DNA of 64,000 nt from contig VTFK01000051.1 in NCBI GenBank assembly GCA_009617715.1, positions 67,001-131,000 of the forward strand, read 5' to 3'. The DNA is from Plectrocnemia conspersa. Its lineage: Eukaryota > Arthropoda > Insecta > Trichoptera > Polycentropodidae. A program made the position numbers and the translations under genes. Each line of letters opens with the position of its first letter. Position 1 is the first letter of the stretch. Positions 1 through 9,411 of the stretch are shown piece by piece. The notes beneath the pieces are model-generated. The model was not told the origin of the DNA. It searched no databases and worked only from the letters and a program-made list of their open reading frames with translations.

Positions 1-54
1 TGTGCAGTTGTTGGTGATGTGACAGCATTATGTTGTGACTCTGTTGCATTAATC
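1..54 (-). CDS. Exon (partial) of a Q/P/H-rich putative transcriptional regulator
   Basis: Most 3' exon visible of a minus-strand gene, and it runs off the left edge. A splice acceptor (pyrimidine run then TTACAG on the minus strand) lies just above position 54. The exon opens by completing a Gly codon split after its first base, which fits the phase left by the exon at 127-277. It reads LMQQSHNIMLSHHQQLH, rich in Q, H and M. This composition is typical of activation or low-complexity regions of nuclear proteins. Function is inferred only from composition, and the family is not recognised. Confidence 0.7.
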
Positions 55-126
55 CTGTAAAGGAATAAAAATACATAATGTATAATCGAACAATGTAAAT
101 AATATTTAATATGATTCGTATCTCAC

Positions 127-277
127 CTGGCATTGATTGTAAAGACGTTGCCATCGAACCGTTAGTACCTAGCTGAGCTTGCTGATTGTGAGGATTGAGT
201 AGCATGGCTCCTTGAGCCGACGTAGACATTGGATGAGCGGAATGCATGGATACATTACCGCTTAATATATGAGGGTT
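127..277 (-). CDS. Internal exon of the Q/P/H-rich gene
   Basis: This minus-strand exon of 151 bp is bounded by an acceptor TTTCGTAG and a donor CCAG|GTGAG, both good matches to consensus. It begins in phase 0 and ends after one base of a Gly codon, as the next exon requires. The peptide starts NPHILSGNVSMHSAHP and contains LLNPHNQQAQLG, rich in S, H, N, Q and M with no folded-domain signature. The intron to the next exon is 72 bp and the one to the previous exon is 62 bp, both short as is usual in compact insect genes. It is locally GC-richer than the flanking DNA. I am confident that it is an exon, not of the gene's identity. Confidence 0.75.
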
Positions 278-339
278 CTACGAAACAAAATTAAACGTTA
301 TCACATATAACAAACACTAATCAAAATTTTATTCATTAC

Positions 340-579
340 ATGATGATTGACGTGTCCCATCATTTGGTGCTGCGGTCCGTTGGGAGTCTTGGGGGACAGC
401 GGCATAGGCTGCTGGGGACATACGCTGTTCGGCGAGATAGGGGCGAATCCGCTCGGCGGAGATATGGGCGCAAAAGTGTTCGGCGGGTTTATCGGAGCAA
501 AAGTAGCAGACGACGGCTGCGACACGTGGTGCATCGAAGGGGCAGACGATTGTTGCATGACATTTTGCACAGTCAGTGG
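340..579 (-). CDS. Internal exon with FAPI(N/S)P repeats, Q/P/H-rich gene
   Basis: This minus-strand exon encodes about 80 residues. The donor is CAT|GTAATG just below 340. The preferred acceptor is CAATTTCAG above 579. An alternative acceptor ending TATAAAG would extend the exon to 597 and add six residues, NQFQFQ. The peptide carries three tandem units, FAPINPPN, FAPISPPS and FAPISPNS, then MPLSPKTPNGPQHQMMGH. Such SP/TP motifs are common proline-directed phosphorylation sites in transcription factors and coactivators. Both neighbours join in phase 0. GC content is clearly above the flanking intron DNA. The shadow frames on the other strand are not genes. Confidence 0.75.
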
Positions 580-653
580 CTGAAATTGGAACTGATTCTT
601 TATAAACCACTGTATCGACTGCTTATATCGACAGTGCGGTATTGATTTGATAC

Positions 654-767
654 CTGATGGTTGATCGTCGGCTGCCGCTTCTGCCTTATGGGCGCCGTCG
701 GGGGCAATTGATGAGGCGGTGGAGGATTAAACCAGCACCCGGCGCCTCCTCCTAATATAGACATATG
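654..767 (-). CDS. Internal exon, proline-rich with basic patch, Q/P/H-rich gene
   Basis: This 114-bp (38-codon) phase-0 exon on the minus strand lies between acceptor TTATTTACAG (above 767) and donor CAG|GTATCA (below 654). The peptide begins HMSILGGGAGCWFNPPPP, continues through a proline stretch and ends RQKRQPTINHQ, a basic patch that could be part of a nuclear localisation signal. Reading past the donor meets a stop, so an intron is required. This is the most 5' exon recognisable. The next upstream exon would lie to the right, and I could not find it in the window. Family unknown; BCL9-like, mastermind-like or NFAT-like regulators were considered but not supported. Confidence 0.72.
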
Positions 768-1304
768 CTGTAAATAAAAAAGAAAATTATTATGTAAATA
801 AGTAATATGCTAAAAAAATCTCTAAATTATAATAATTATTCTCATATGGTGATATTGTATTAAACATGATCGAACATTCTGATCTTTAACACTAGATTTA
901 CGGGTAAATCTGGTGTTAAATATTCATAAAATCACTTAAAACTTTATCAAGTCTGTCAGTTCCGTAAATCTGGTGTTAAATAAAAAAACATGTGTAAAAA
1001 AAACACAAGTTTAACTGATATTTATTGTAATATTTATTTAGCCTTAGCCTTCAAAAAATCGATATTCTCTTCTTCATAAGAAATTCCTTATTTATTACTT
1101 AAATCCAGTCACCATCTGTCGGCCTTCCTATGCACATTCATCAATCCCTAACTTATCTTTCAAAATTTTACTGCTAATATTTAGCCTCAGAATCGTTCCA
1201 ACCTGTTTAGAGTAAGTTAGTACTTCCAAATTTTTTTAAACACAAATCTATTACTTATTTTAATGGTATGCGATACACAGTGAAATCTACTGATTTTACC
1301 TTTG
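768..1304. other. Probable intron DNA, AT-rich
   Basis: Starts with the polypyrimidine acceptor side of the exon ending at 767. Apart from the short inverted repeat at 886-979, nothing gene-like is seen. It is presumed to be intron of the left-edge gene. Confidence 0.4.
886..979. repeat. 16-bp inverted repeat plus third direct copy
   Basis: TTAACACTAGATTTAC (886-901) faces GTAAATCTGGTGTTAA (904-919) with a 2-bp centre and one mismatch. An identical copy of the second arm recurs at 964-979. It could be a decayed terminus of a miniature transposon or a dyad protein-binding site. Its function is unknown. Confidence 0.6.
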
Positions 1305-1440
1305 CTAATGTATTTTTCAGGAGGGAGGGGGGGGGGGAAGTTTGCTAGCCAGTGATCGTTTTATAATATTTCCATTTCATTAAAATTCATTAAATGACAT
1401 GCATTTATCTAACCAAATTCAAGGAGCCTCCCTGTTTAGA
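1305..1440 (+). repeat. Poly-G-headed dispersed repeat, copy 1
   Basis: A TTTTTCAGG...poly-G tract (about 1320-1338) is followed by a segment similar to 2290-2455. Shared features are a G run, then AAGTTTGCTAGCCAGT/AAAGTTGGTCAGTCAGT, TTTCATTAA, an ATGACATGCAT/ATGACTTGCAT segment and a closing C-rich stretch. The two copies are direct and about 1 kb apart, so this is a decayed repeat. Confidence 0.5.
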
Positions 1441-1455
1441 ATCCACATCAAGCAG

Positions 1456-1835
1456 TCGCTCGATTATCCAGCGTTCATTATAAGATTTTTTACAACAATA
1501 TTACAAGTGAAAATGAAATAAAGAACTACTAAACCGAATTTTGACCAATAGAAGAGCGCAAAAAGCAGTTATCACTTCTCAGAAGTCAAAAATCCACGTC
1601 AAAAGCAATAAAATCGTACTGACGCCGTTGTAGTGGGAACGCTCCTCCGCAATCTGGCGTTCACACTAAGACTCTTATAACAATATTACAAATTAAATGA
1701 GGAACATCTAAACCGAATTTTGACCAATAAGAGAGCGCAAAAAACAATTATCACTTCTCAGAAGTCAAAAATCCACGCCAAAAGCAATAAAATCATACCA
1801 GCGCTCGTTACCGAACGTTCCCACTGCGAAGGCGC
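1456..1835 (+). repeat. Family A: two tandem ~185-bp units
   Basis: Two head-to-tail monomers (about 1456-1641 and 1642-1830) share AAACCGAATTTTGACCAATA, GAGAGCGCAAAAA, CTTCTCAGAAGTCAAAAATC and AAAAGCAATAAAATCGT. Related units occur at 15850-16070 and 37838-37925. The CTTCTCAGAAG core is itself palindromic. There is no coding potential. It behaves like a dispersed satellite or an internally repeated transposon end. Confidence 0.75.
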
Positions 1836-1837
1836 TG

Positions 1838-1915
1838 ACACGATTTTATTGTTTTTGACGTGAATTTTTGACTTCTGAGAAGTGATAATTGTTTTTGCGC
1901 TCTCATAAAATTGAA
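1838..1915 (-). repeat. Family A unit, inverted
   Basis: The conserved family A core (ACGATTTTATTG, TTTTTGACTTCTGAGAAG, TTTTGCGCTCTC) is on the opposite strand here, directly after the two direct units. The array can therefore form a large hairpin. Confidence 0.75.
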
Positions 1916-1927
1916 TTTTATAGACAT

Positions 1928-2240
1928 TTTAGAGCAACCTATTAGCGCCTATAATTTTCGCTAGTAGAAATATATATCTACTCGTGAAAATATATTTGAA
2001 CTTCACTAGTGAACATATAACTTCACTGAAAAATACACATTCACCATAACATTTATACATCGCATGTAGATAAATAATGATAAGTATGTAAATGAATATA
2101 TTACTACGTATGGAAAAGTTGAAATCATATAATTTTACTAGCACCAGCCACATAAATTATAATTTCACTGATAAAAATATATCTACTGGTGAAAATGTAT
2201 TTCGACATGATTTCACTGAAATTTTTTTAGATTTTTATTT
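1928..2240. repeat. Family F: TATATATCTACT(G/C)GTGAAAA repeats
   Basis: Contains TTAGCGCCTAT, TTTTCGCTAGTAGAAATATA and two copies of ATATCTACTSGTGAAAA. The same block in the same order lies at 16490-16575, and a shorter trace lies near 61525. TCACTAGTGAA-like dyads recur inside. It is a non-coding dispersed repeat. Confidence 0.6.
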
Positions 2241-2289
2241 GAGGAATAACCCGAGAATTTCTGGTTTAGAATCAGAGATATCATTTGTT

Positions 2290-2455
2290 TATTTCAGGGG
2301 GGGGGGGGGCAAAAGTTGGTCAGTCAGTAATAATTTTTTTTAATATTTCGATTTCATTAAGATTTACGGTATTTTATTGAATGACTTGCATTTTTATAGC
2401 CAACTTTAAGGGGGGCAAATGCCTCCATCTGCCCTCCCCCCCGCAAATGACGTCT
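2290..2455 (+). repeat. Poly-G-headed dispersed repeat, copy 2
   Basis: A 13-G run is followed by AAAGTTGGTCAGTCAGT and then sequence paralleling 1305-1440, ending in CTGCCCTCCCCCCCGC. This copy is bounded by G-rich and C-rich tracts, so the two ends are roughly inverted. Confidence 0.5.
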
Positions 2456-4328
2456 CTGACTGCTACTACAAAAATAATTATTTTAAATTGTATTCCAAAT
2501 CTGACTTTGATAAAAATGTATTATGAATATTTTAAAAAAAGTTGCAAAATTCAATGTATAATATTAAAACTGAAAATGCTTAATTATTTAAAATAAAGTG
2601 ATTTACATGTATAAACAAAGTTTTCTGATTTTATTAATCATAAATATCAAAATGCATACCACTTTCATTATTCGTCCAAGCCGCTCGCATGAAACATATA
2701 AAAGGGTTCGCAAAAACACACTCTTTATTTTGACTGTTGCTCAGACATCAGCATATCAAAAACTCGTTCAATAAGCATTCGACATAAACACCTGATTTAT
2801 ATATTGGTATATAATACATAACTTATTTTATACAATAAACATAATACAATATAGATCCACTGACGCAGATACAATTAATAAAAAACAAAATTACAGAATG
2901 CTAAGGTAGATAAGGGCATAGAAATGAGACTGTATTATATTATATTTATAGAATGCATAAGCAGTCACGTTTGAAGATTTACTTTAAAAACAATGTATTT
3001 AGAAAAATATAAAAAATAAATATTAATAATCAACTAAAATAAAAGTGATACTATTTACTAGAAAGAATAACTTAATTTGATTGTATGTGTCTGAGATGAA
3101 TCACGTGGAAGACAAAGACATCCATTTATTTAATATGTTAACCATATTTCTTATTAATGTAAGAAACACAAATTTAAAATATAAATAAATAAAATAAATT
3201 ATTATTAGTGTAATTCTTTATAAATACAATATAATTGAAAATAAAGTAGTGGCTTTCGATCAAGGCAAAAAATTGAAAAATAAGTTTAAAATGATAATTA
3301 CTTGTGTTATTGTGGGATTGTGTATATTATGGCTACTCATAACTATGAGCCCGCCACTCGGAAGAGCGAGCCCAAGGTATTTCGACTTTGGATCTTTCTC
3401 GACTGTGATGTTCACGAATCTTCCATGTAAATATTATTCTGAAACAAAATAAAACAACACCATTAGATATCTAAAATATAAGTCACAAATTTCAACATGA
3501 GATATATAAAGTCGGATGCAAGCAATCAATCAAAATAGTTCATTTGTGGGACTCGCTGCAGCGTAAACTTCCACAACTCATTGTCTGTTATAAATGCGCT
3601 CTATAAATATGAGCTCTTTGAAAGTTTCTCTGCCACGTACTAGCTCGACTAGTGCACTCAATTTTCCAAGAATACCACACAATATCCAACACGGGCTTTA
3701 ATTTAAAACACTCCCGACAACGGAGCAACAGTCCAATGCCAGAAATACCCACAAGCATTGTTGCATGCAATTTCCATTTATAGAAACATATGAGGATGAG
3801 AGAAAGGAAATTCAGATGGACAATATTCTAATTCCATTTTCACGTTAGAATGATTTTTCATTATTACTCTATCTCAGTTGTGCTATCCTAAAGCAAAACA
3901 TATAACTCAATAGCTTATCCTATAATTTAACGTTAGAACTATTTTAAAGATTTAAATTATTTAGTGAGCTACTAACAGCTTTATTATAGTATAATAAATA
4001 AAAGCCTAGACAAGTGATATAACTTTAAAATGTTAGACTATAGAACATTCTTAGTTTGTTCAACATGATTTTTTTAGATATACATAGGTATAAGTTAATA
4101 AATATTTTCCGATATTTTAGTACTTTTTTTTTTAGTAATATCACAAAACTTTTTTATAATACTGCCTTCTTTTAATAGAGTAATGTATATTTGTGTATTT
4201 AACTAACTACTACGTACAAAATTTCCCTTCTGATTGTTTCATATACATTTGAAGTATATATCATATAAAAAATGACTCCGTAAAATAATTATATATCATG
4301 ATATTGGCCCACAATTTATAAACAAGTA
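2456..4328. other. AT-rich non-coding DNA
   Basis: Mostly very AT-rich. One small frame at 3291-3452 (+) starts with ATG and opens with a hydrophobic stretch, MIITCVIVGLCILWLLITM, which looks like a signal anchor. It has no recognisable continuation and I cannot call it a gene. No repeat family used elsewhere was recognised here. Confidence 0.4.
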
Positions 4329-5178
4329 TATTAAACCCCCCTATAGCGTAGTTGTCTCTTAACTTCGCTAGACGTATTCTGTGACAGGCGAACCGTCGCC
4401 GCGCTATAACATTACAGTACAGTAATGAAAATATTTATTTTTGTATAGCTATGGAAAAAAATATGATCAAGCAAATTAATGTACACGTTTTTTTAATACA
4501 TTATGTGTACATTTTTCAGAGGGTTTCAACCATTCTATTTTTTTATAATAAAATTATTTTATTATGTAATACATATCTATTACAAATCTTAAAAAGTATT
4601 AATGAATCATAAAATATATTTAGATATATGATATAAGACACTTTATATCCAACATTAAAATTTTAGTGCATTTAAAATAATACGTAATCTTTCTAAACTT
4701 AGCTATTTTTTTATTTTAAAATTTAAATGCAAAACCCATGTAAATATAATAATTTATTCAATACAATTATTCCACAGAGCAATCTGCTGAATTAAAAAAA
4801 CAATTAGAAAAATGTCAAGCACCATATTATAAAACTCAGAAGAAATGCAGACAGAAGACAATAAAGAAAATTATCCTGTTATTAATGAAAGTAGTGATGA
4901 AATTAAGGTATTTAAAAGATCTCAATGGAACTTGATGTATAAAAAAATAACTAAAAAAACTGCGTTTTACTCCCCTGGCACTCGCAAAATTAAGGACATT
5001 CTTCACGCGCGTGTCGCAATAAGAACATAATACATAAAAAATGGGGAAAAACTTTGATTTGTTGATTTTGTTAAATTCACAAAATACAGTTGAAAGAACC
5101 TAACCTCAAATTTTGTATTGGTGCCTAGTCCCCTATAACGTAGTATTCCTAATCTCTACGCTATATGGGGCTCGACTG
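4329..5178 (+). mobile_element. Pogo/Tigger-like transposon relic
   Basis: The left end ACCCCCCTATAGCGTAG and the inverted right end (AGCCCCATATAGCGTAG when reverse-complemented) match at about 15 of 17 bases. The right end reads CAGTCGAG inward, the usual style of pogo/Tigger termini, and it abuts TA on both sides. A second partial dyad (CCCCTATAACGTAG) lies just inside the right end. The interior carries a short broken reading frame (4777-5030). At about 850 bp it is far shorter than an autonomous element, so it is internally deleted. Confidence 0.45.
4777..5030 (+). pseudogene. Broken ORF inside the pogo-like relic
   Basis: After TTCCACAG the frame reads EQSAELKKQLEKCQAPYYKT. One base is then lost or gained, and the adjacent frame continues NSEEMQTEDNKENYPVINES and runs to a stop at 5028-5030. 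Composition is lysine- and glutamate-rich. It could be the C-terminal tail of the transposase or captured host sequence; no catalytic motif is visible. It is not functional as it stands. Confidence 0.4.
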
Positions 5179-5225
5179 TACAATATTTTAATAAAAAAAC
5201 CTATAATCTACATATGAAGCGAAAA

Positions 5226-5995
5226 ATTATAAATTTTAGAACCGCCTCTCCTCACCCCCTCCATTATTCGTAGTTTTCAACTATTCGAATAGTGAATAAA
5301 AAATCGACAAAGTGTTAGAATATTCGAATATATCCGTACTTTTTTTCTCAGTTTTTACTGATATCTATTTAATTAACTAATTAGTACAAAAATTACAATT
5401 AAATATGACTGTAAAATAAAAATTTAATTAAAAAAATATGCATAACACAATGTTGTACAAATTAGTGATCATTGAGGGCGTTAAAAGGAAAATGCTTAAT
5501 TTATTATTATATACATTTTGATCAGCTTTTTCAAATCACCAGAATTAAGATCAGCTGTGATTTAGCAAAATTGATCGAAAACATTTTAAATACATAATTG
5601 TATTGAATTTATAATATATACAATAGCTAATCATGTTTGGAACGAATTTGATTTACATAAAGATCGAATCCGCTTCAGCATATAAATTAAATAACTAAAA
5701 ATACATTAACCGCGATCGAATTACTGAAATTGATTAAAATAAAATCTTAGCGTCTTGAAACAACAATTAAAAATAACTTCTACCACTTTGCTTTGGGGCG
5801 GAGCTACGCCAAATCGACTGAGACGATAAAAACAGCAGCTTTTCAGCAGCAATCCGATCTTTCAATCGACTTAGAGACTATTTATAACTGTTGTGATTTT
5901 AAAATTAGTTATATAAAAATAAACGCGTAAACTGTCTGGTTCCGCATATATTATATATTAATATAAATTGGATACCAATAAATCTCTAAAATAAA
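5226..5995 (+). repeat. Family B non-autonomous element, copy 1
   Basis: Starts near ATTATTCGTAGTTTTCAACT, with ATTCGAATA motifs. It continues with TTTTTACTGATAT, a GAGGGCGTTAAAAGGAAAAT block, ATACAATAGCTAATCATG, TTTGGAACGAATTTGAT and TAAAATCTTAGCGTCTTGAAA. The same blocks in the same order occur at 28565-29140, 30540-31195 and 36640-37420. No transposase is encoded. The ends resemble TAGGGTTCTCAATTATTCG, suggesting a hAT-like terminus. Confidence 0.65.
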
Positions 5996-6353
5996 AGTAT
6001 ATTTTATAGAAAAATGTTAGGAGCGTCTGCCTAAACGCCTGCAAATAGCTTCGTAAGCATCGCACATGACTAATTTGATGCTTGAAACAACGACAAGATG
6101 ACATCATTTGGTACGTAGGCTGCTAAAAAATATATTTTGATTCTATCCCGGATTAGGGTAACGAATCGCAATGGCGAAGGTTAAAAAATAGATACTTCAC
6201 GCTATGGAAGTACTATGAATGAGGCGAATTTCCGAGAATCAGGCGTAATTATTTTATTTAACATCAGTTTAACGACCTTAAAACTAAAACTTATGTTGAA
6301 GAAAATGCTAAGAAATGATAGAATAGTAAAATAGTAACATGTCTATTTTTCAG

Positions 6354-6622
6354 CTGAAGGATTAGCAGATTTTATACTTATACATTTTCAAGTTATAGTT
6401 CGAAAAGTAGATAGCGAATTTAGATTTCATGGCAACAGTCGCTATTTTCTATGCAAAGACCTAGAGGAAATTGTGAAGTTTTATCAGCTCTCAATGCTTC
6501 TACAACTGTATAATTATACCTTTGATAATGATGATGATGGTAGTGTAGTGTTAAAGTGCGACGAGAAACTTAACCCAGTTACTAGCTGTGTGGTTCAAGA
6601 GTTAAATTATAAAACTGGATAG
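6354..6622 (+). pseudogene. SH2-like coding fragment (exon or processed pseudogene)
   Basis: A stop-free frame of about 89 codons follows a good acceptor, TCTATTTTTCAG. It has no ATG start, so it is an internal or terminal exon. The peptide includes FQVIVRKVDSEFRFHGNSRY, FLCKDLEEIVKFYQ and later GSVVLKCDEKLNPV, then TAG at 6620-6622. This order (central H-F-x-V strand, an RFxG strand, then an aromatic-rich Leu-x-x-(I/L)-V-x-(F/Y)-Y helix) resembles the second half of an SH2 domain. Downstream stop-separated frames read VQGLRSKKDVKHSPEANL and then CCFKGELVGYQKRVKLKV, faintly like a kinase N-lobe start, and AATAAA follows at about 6870. I infer the remains of an SH2-containing protein, possibly a cytoplasmic tyrosine kinase. 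The family call is tentative. Confidence 0.35.
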
Positions 6623-6844
6623 TATGTGAGCGATGCTTAGATTTTTGCGTGGTGCAGGGCTTGCGTTCTAAAAAAGACGTGAAGCATTCGCCCGAAGCGA
6701 ATTTGCTCAAAAAACGACTCAAGAATATTTAAACTAACCGAAGAATTTACAAAATGTTGTTTCAAAGGAGAGCTCGTGGGATACCAAAAGCGTGTAAAAC
6801 TTAAGGTTCAAATATGGGAAATATAATAACTGGGTTATATTTAA

Positions 6845-7795
6845 ACTATTTTTTATGAGGCATTTTTAATAAATATAATTATAAACTTGTAAGTAACCAA
6901 ATATTTTTAAATTGTAGTTAAGCAATAGTTTTATATGTATCTCACATTTTAAAACTTTTGGCAGCCACGAATTAAGAACCGTTGATATGAGCATTCAAGG
7001 TCTGTGTTTTCGTGTTGTCTCGTTCCAAAATACCGATATTTTTGCTTCATCTGAATTGGCAAACTCTCCTAGAAATGATGGTTGATCTTCTAATGCACTT
7101 CTGTATATTACATTACTTAGCAAAACAGACACAATTGTATTGGTCAAACATTGTTAAACAAGATTTTTGCCACAAATATTAGATTCATTGATTGTATAAT
7201 ATATAACTTATTGAAAGTTGAATTTTGAATTCCACATATAATAATAAAAGCAATTTTTCCCACAAAAATTCAATAACATATTTTATAAATAAAACTATTT
7301 ACTGATTATCGTTAGCCTTTTTCTATTATGCATAAAAAATAATTGTGGTCGATCTTATTATTTATACGACTATGTTGTAGTAGCAAAAAATACGTGATAA
7401 TAAAGTAAAATATAAAGTGAAATCAGAAATTATAGCTACACGTCATAAGTAGCCGTAAAAATTCATATTTACGAACCAAAAAAACTTGAATTTAATATGT
7501 AATATATATCATAGTAAAAATTGCACTGTACTGCCAATTCAGTGAGTCACTAAATTTAAGTAAACAATAAAGCAATATTCTCGTGATGCGCTAAATATTT
7601 AGTTCAACGGGTCAAAATTAACTGTATGATATTCTTTGACTTGAATAACATTTTTTGTCTCAATCGATTACAAGACTAACGGTGAATAGCACGTTCATAA
7701 AATTAATTAAAATGTACCGCCATGTATTCATAGTTGTTCGCTAGCGCCTTCAACTAAAACAATGTAAAAATAGTGGCGGCCGACATGTGTCACAC
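6845..7795. other. AT-rich non-coding DNA
   Basis: Contains a short minus-strand open stretch at about 7105-6995 (acceptor-like ATATACAG, then RSALEDQPSFLGEFANSDEA, ending at a TGA). It looks protein-like but is too short to assign. Nothing else is seen. Confidence 0.35.
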
Positions 7796-7799
7796 GGAT

Positions 7800-8020
7800 G
7801 GAAAAAAAAACAATGACAAAATTGCTATGGTCTCGGTGGTAATATCAATATTTTTTAAATAAAGTTTTAAATAACATTTTCGTTAAAAAAATTGTAATTG
7901 TAATGAATATCGGTAAAAACAGAAAAATATTAATATATTCGAATACTTCATTCATTTTTATTCTATATTAAAATAGTTAAAAACTACGAATAATTGAGAA
8001 CCCTAATGAGAACTAAATTT
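7800..8020 (-). repeat. Family B terminal fragment, inverted
   Basis: Near 7940-8010 the minus strand reads TAGGGTTCTCAATTATTCG followed by TAGTTTTTAACTATTTTAAT and an ATTCGAATA box. This is the opening block of family B on the opposite strand to copy 1, and it defines the likely terminus of the family. Confidence 0.5.
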
Positions 8021-8417
8021 TACTAATTATAAAATATGATTACAGCTTACAATCAATATATGTCACTATGCACTATCAATCTCGATTTTTAATCACAATA
8101 TTTATCCGTGAAATTAGAGGAATCTAGGAATTATATAAAATATAAAATAATCATTAATTCTGATCTCTCAGACACGATAGAAATTTAAAAATGCCAGGAT
8201 TAATATGGGGTCGCAGTCGCGCCCCCACGATTATTGGCCAGAAGTGTCTCTAGGTGCCATTGAATAGCTTGTTTCAAAAATCCAAGGATCAGTCTTTAGC
8301 CGTTCGCCCCTTTAAAAGATTGCAAATCTATAGAGGAGCTTAATTGCCACCCCAATACTGCATTCTTTATAACTTTCACGGAAACTTTTAAACCATTCTT
8401 AAAAAAAGAAACGTATG

Positions 8418-9411
8418 TAATGCCTGCACTACACTCCCTGCAAGTTGGCCAAGAACGGAGAATATAGTGGGTTACTTCGGTTTAGTTCGGTTCTGCCCGC
8501 TCTAAGATCTCTCGGAAGTTGTCCGAGGTTACTGAGAACTGGAGGTTAAGTGGGGGTAATTCAGTCGACTTGGCTAGCTTCGAGTGCTTCCGAACATTGT
8601 CGGCAAACGGACCGAAGTCGGAGCTGCTCTTTCGAGCGCGAGCGGTGAGATACTTCCCCTTTCACTCTCTCGCATGTTAAGTGACGAGAGTGAGAGATAA
8701 TGATAAGGTGTTTCGCAAACTGAGATAGAACGAGTAACTCGGTTAAATTTCAGTATGCATCGTGGTCACGTGGTCAAGTTATAATACCACATGCTTATCG
8801 GGGACTTCAAAACACTCTTACTGTCATCTTTGAATATTTTAGAGCACCAAAAGGGATTAATTATATTTTTGATGGTATATTCTTCTAACAGATATCGTTA
8901 TTATATTTTTTTCATATAAAACTAAATAATTAAATAATAATTAGTGGTACTTGATTTTGTTAAAAAAATCGTTTCGAATATTCTTATGTATTTTTCCTAG
9001 ATCAGTTTATATAAATGTCACACCATAACGAACTCTTATTTAGAAACGATGGCGACAAATTCTATGATAGTCACAGATGTTCGTATTCTGAAGTATCATT
9101 TTTATGCCTTATGGCATTTTGCAAAAGCCGACAAAGATTTTGCGTAAATTGAATATTTACGACCGAAAAGTGTTCACTGATATTGTATTGGTGAGTGCCC
9201 ACACAAACTTTTATAATTATCAGTAGCGTAATTTTAATAATATGACAATTTAAAAATTACGATTATTTGGCACATTTTTCGATCGCGCGCAAATATGCCG
9301 GCTGAACGTGACAGAAGCCGCCGTCCGGACGGCATATGAAATTTGCGACAGTGTGGTCTTGTCCGACTTCAGTTGTAACTTCGGTTCGGACAACTTCTAG
9401 AGAGTGTAGTG
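8418..9411 (+). mobile_element. Element G copy 1, TIR DNA transposon (~994 bp)
   Basis: The left end CACTACACTCCCTGCAAGTT and the right end, read inward as CACTACACTCTCTAGAAGTT, form a TIR of about 24 bp with few mismatches. The left 9 bp before it, TAATGCCTG, are shared with copy 2, so the true TIR may be longer. The body is co-linear with 39436-40303 over more than 700 bp. Its first 300 bp are GC-richer and contain a block like the hAT miniature element at 32575 (GGTGAGATAC...GTGACGAGAGTGAG). A broken frame near 9049-9200 matches the small frame in copy 2. It is non-autonomous. The target duplication is not clear. Confidence 0.7.

Noticed and set aside
347..645. Plus-strand frames over the left-edge exons
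   Set aside because: They are shadows of the GC-rich minus-strand exon, which has phase-consistent splice sites on both sides.
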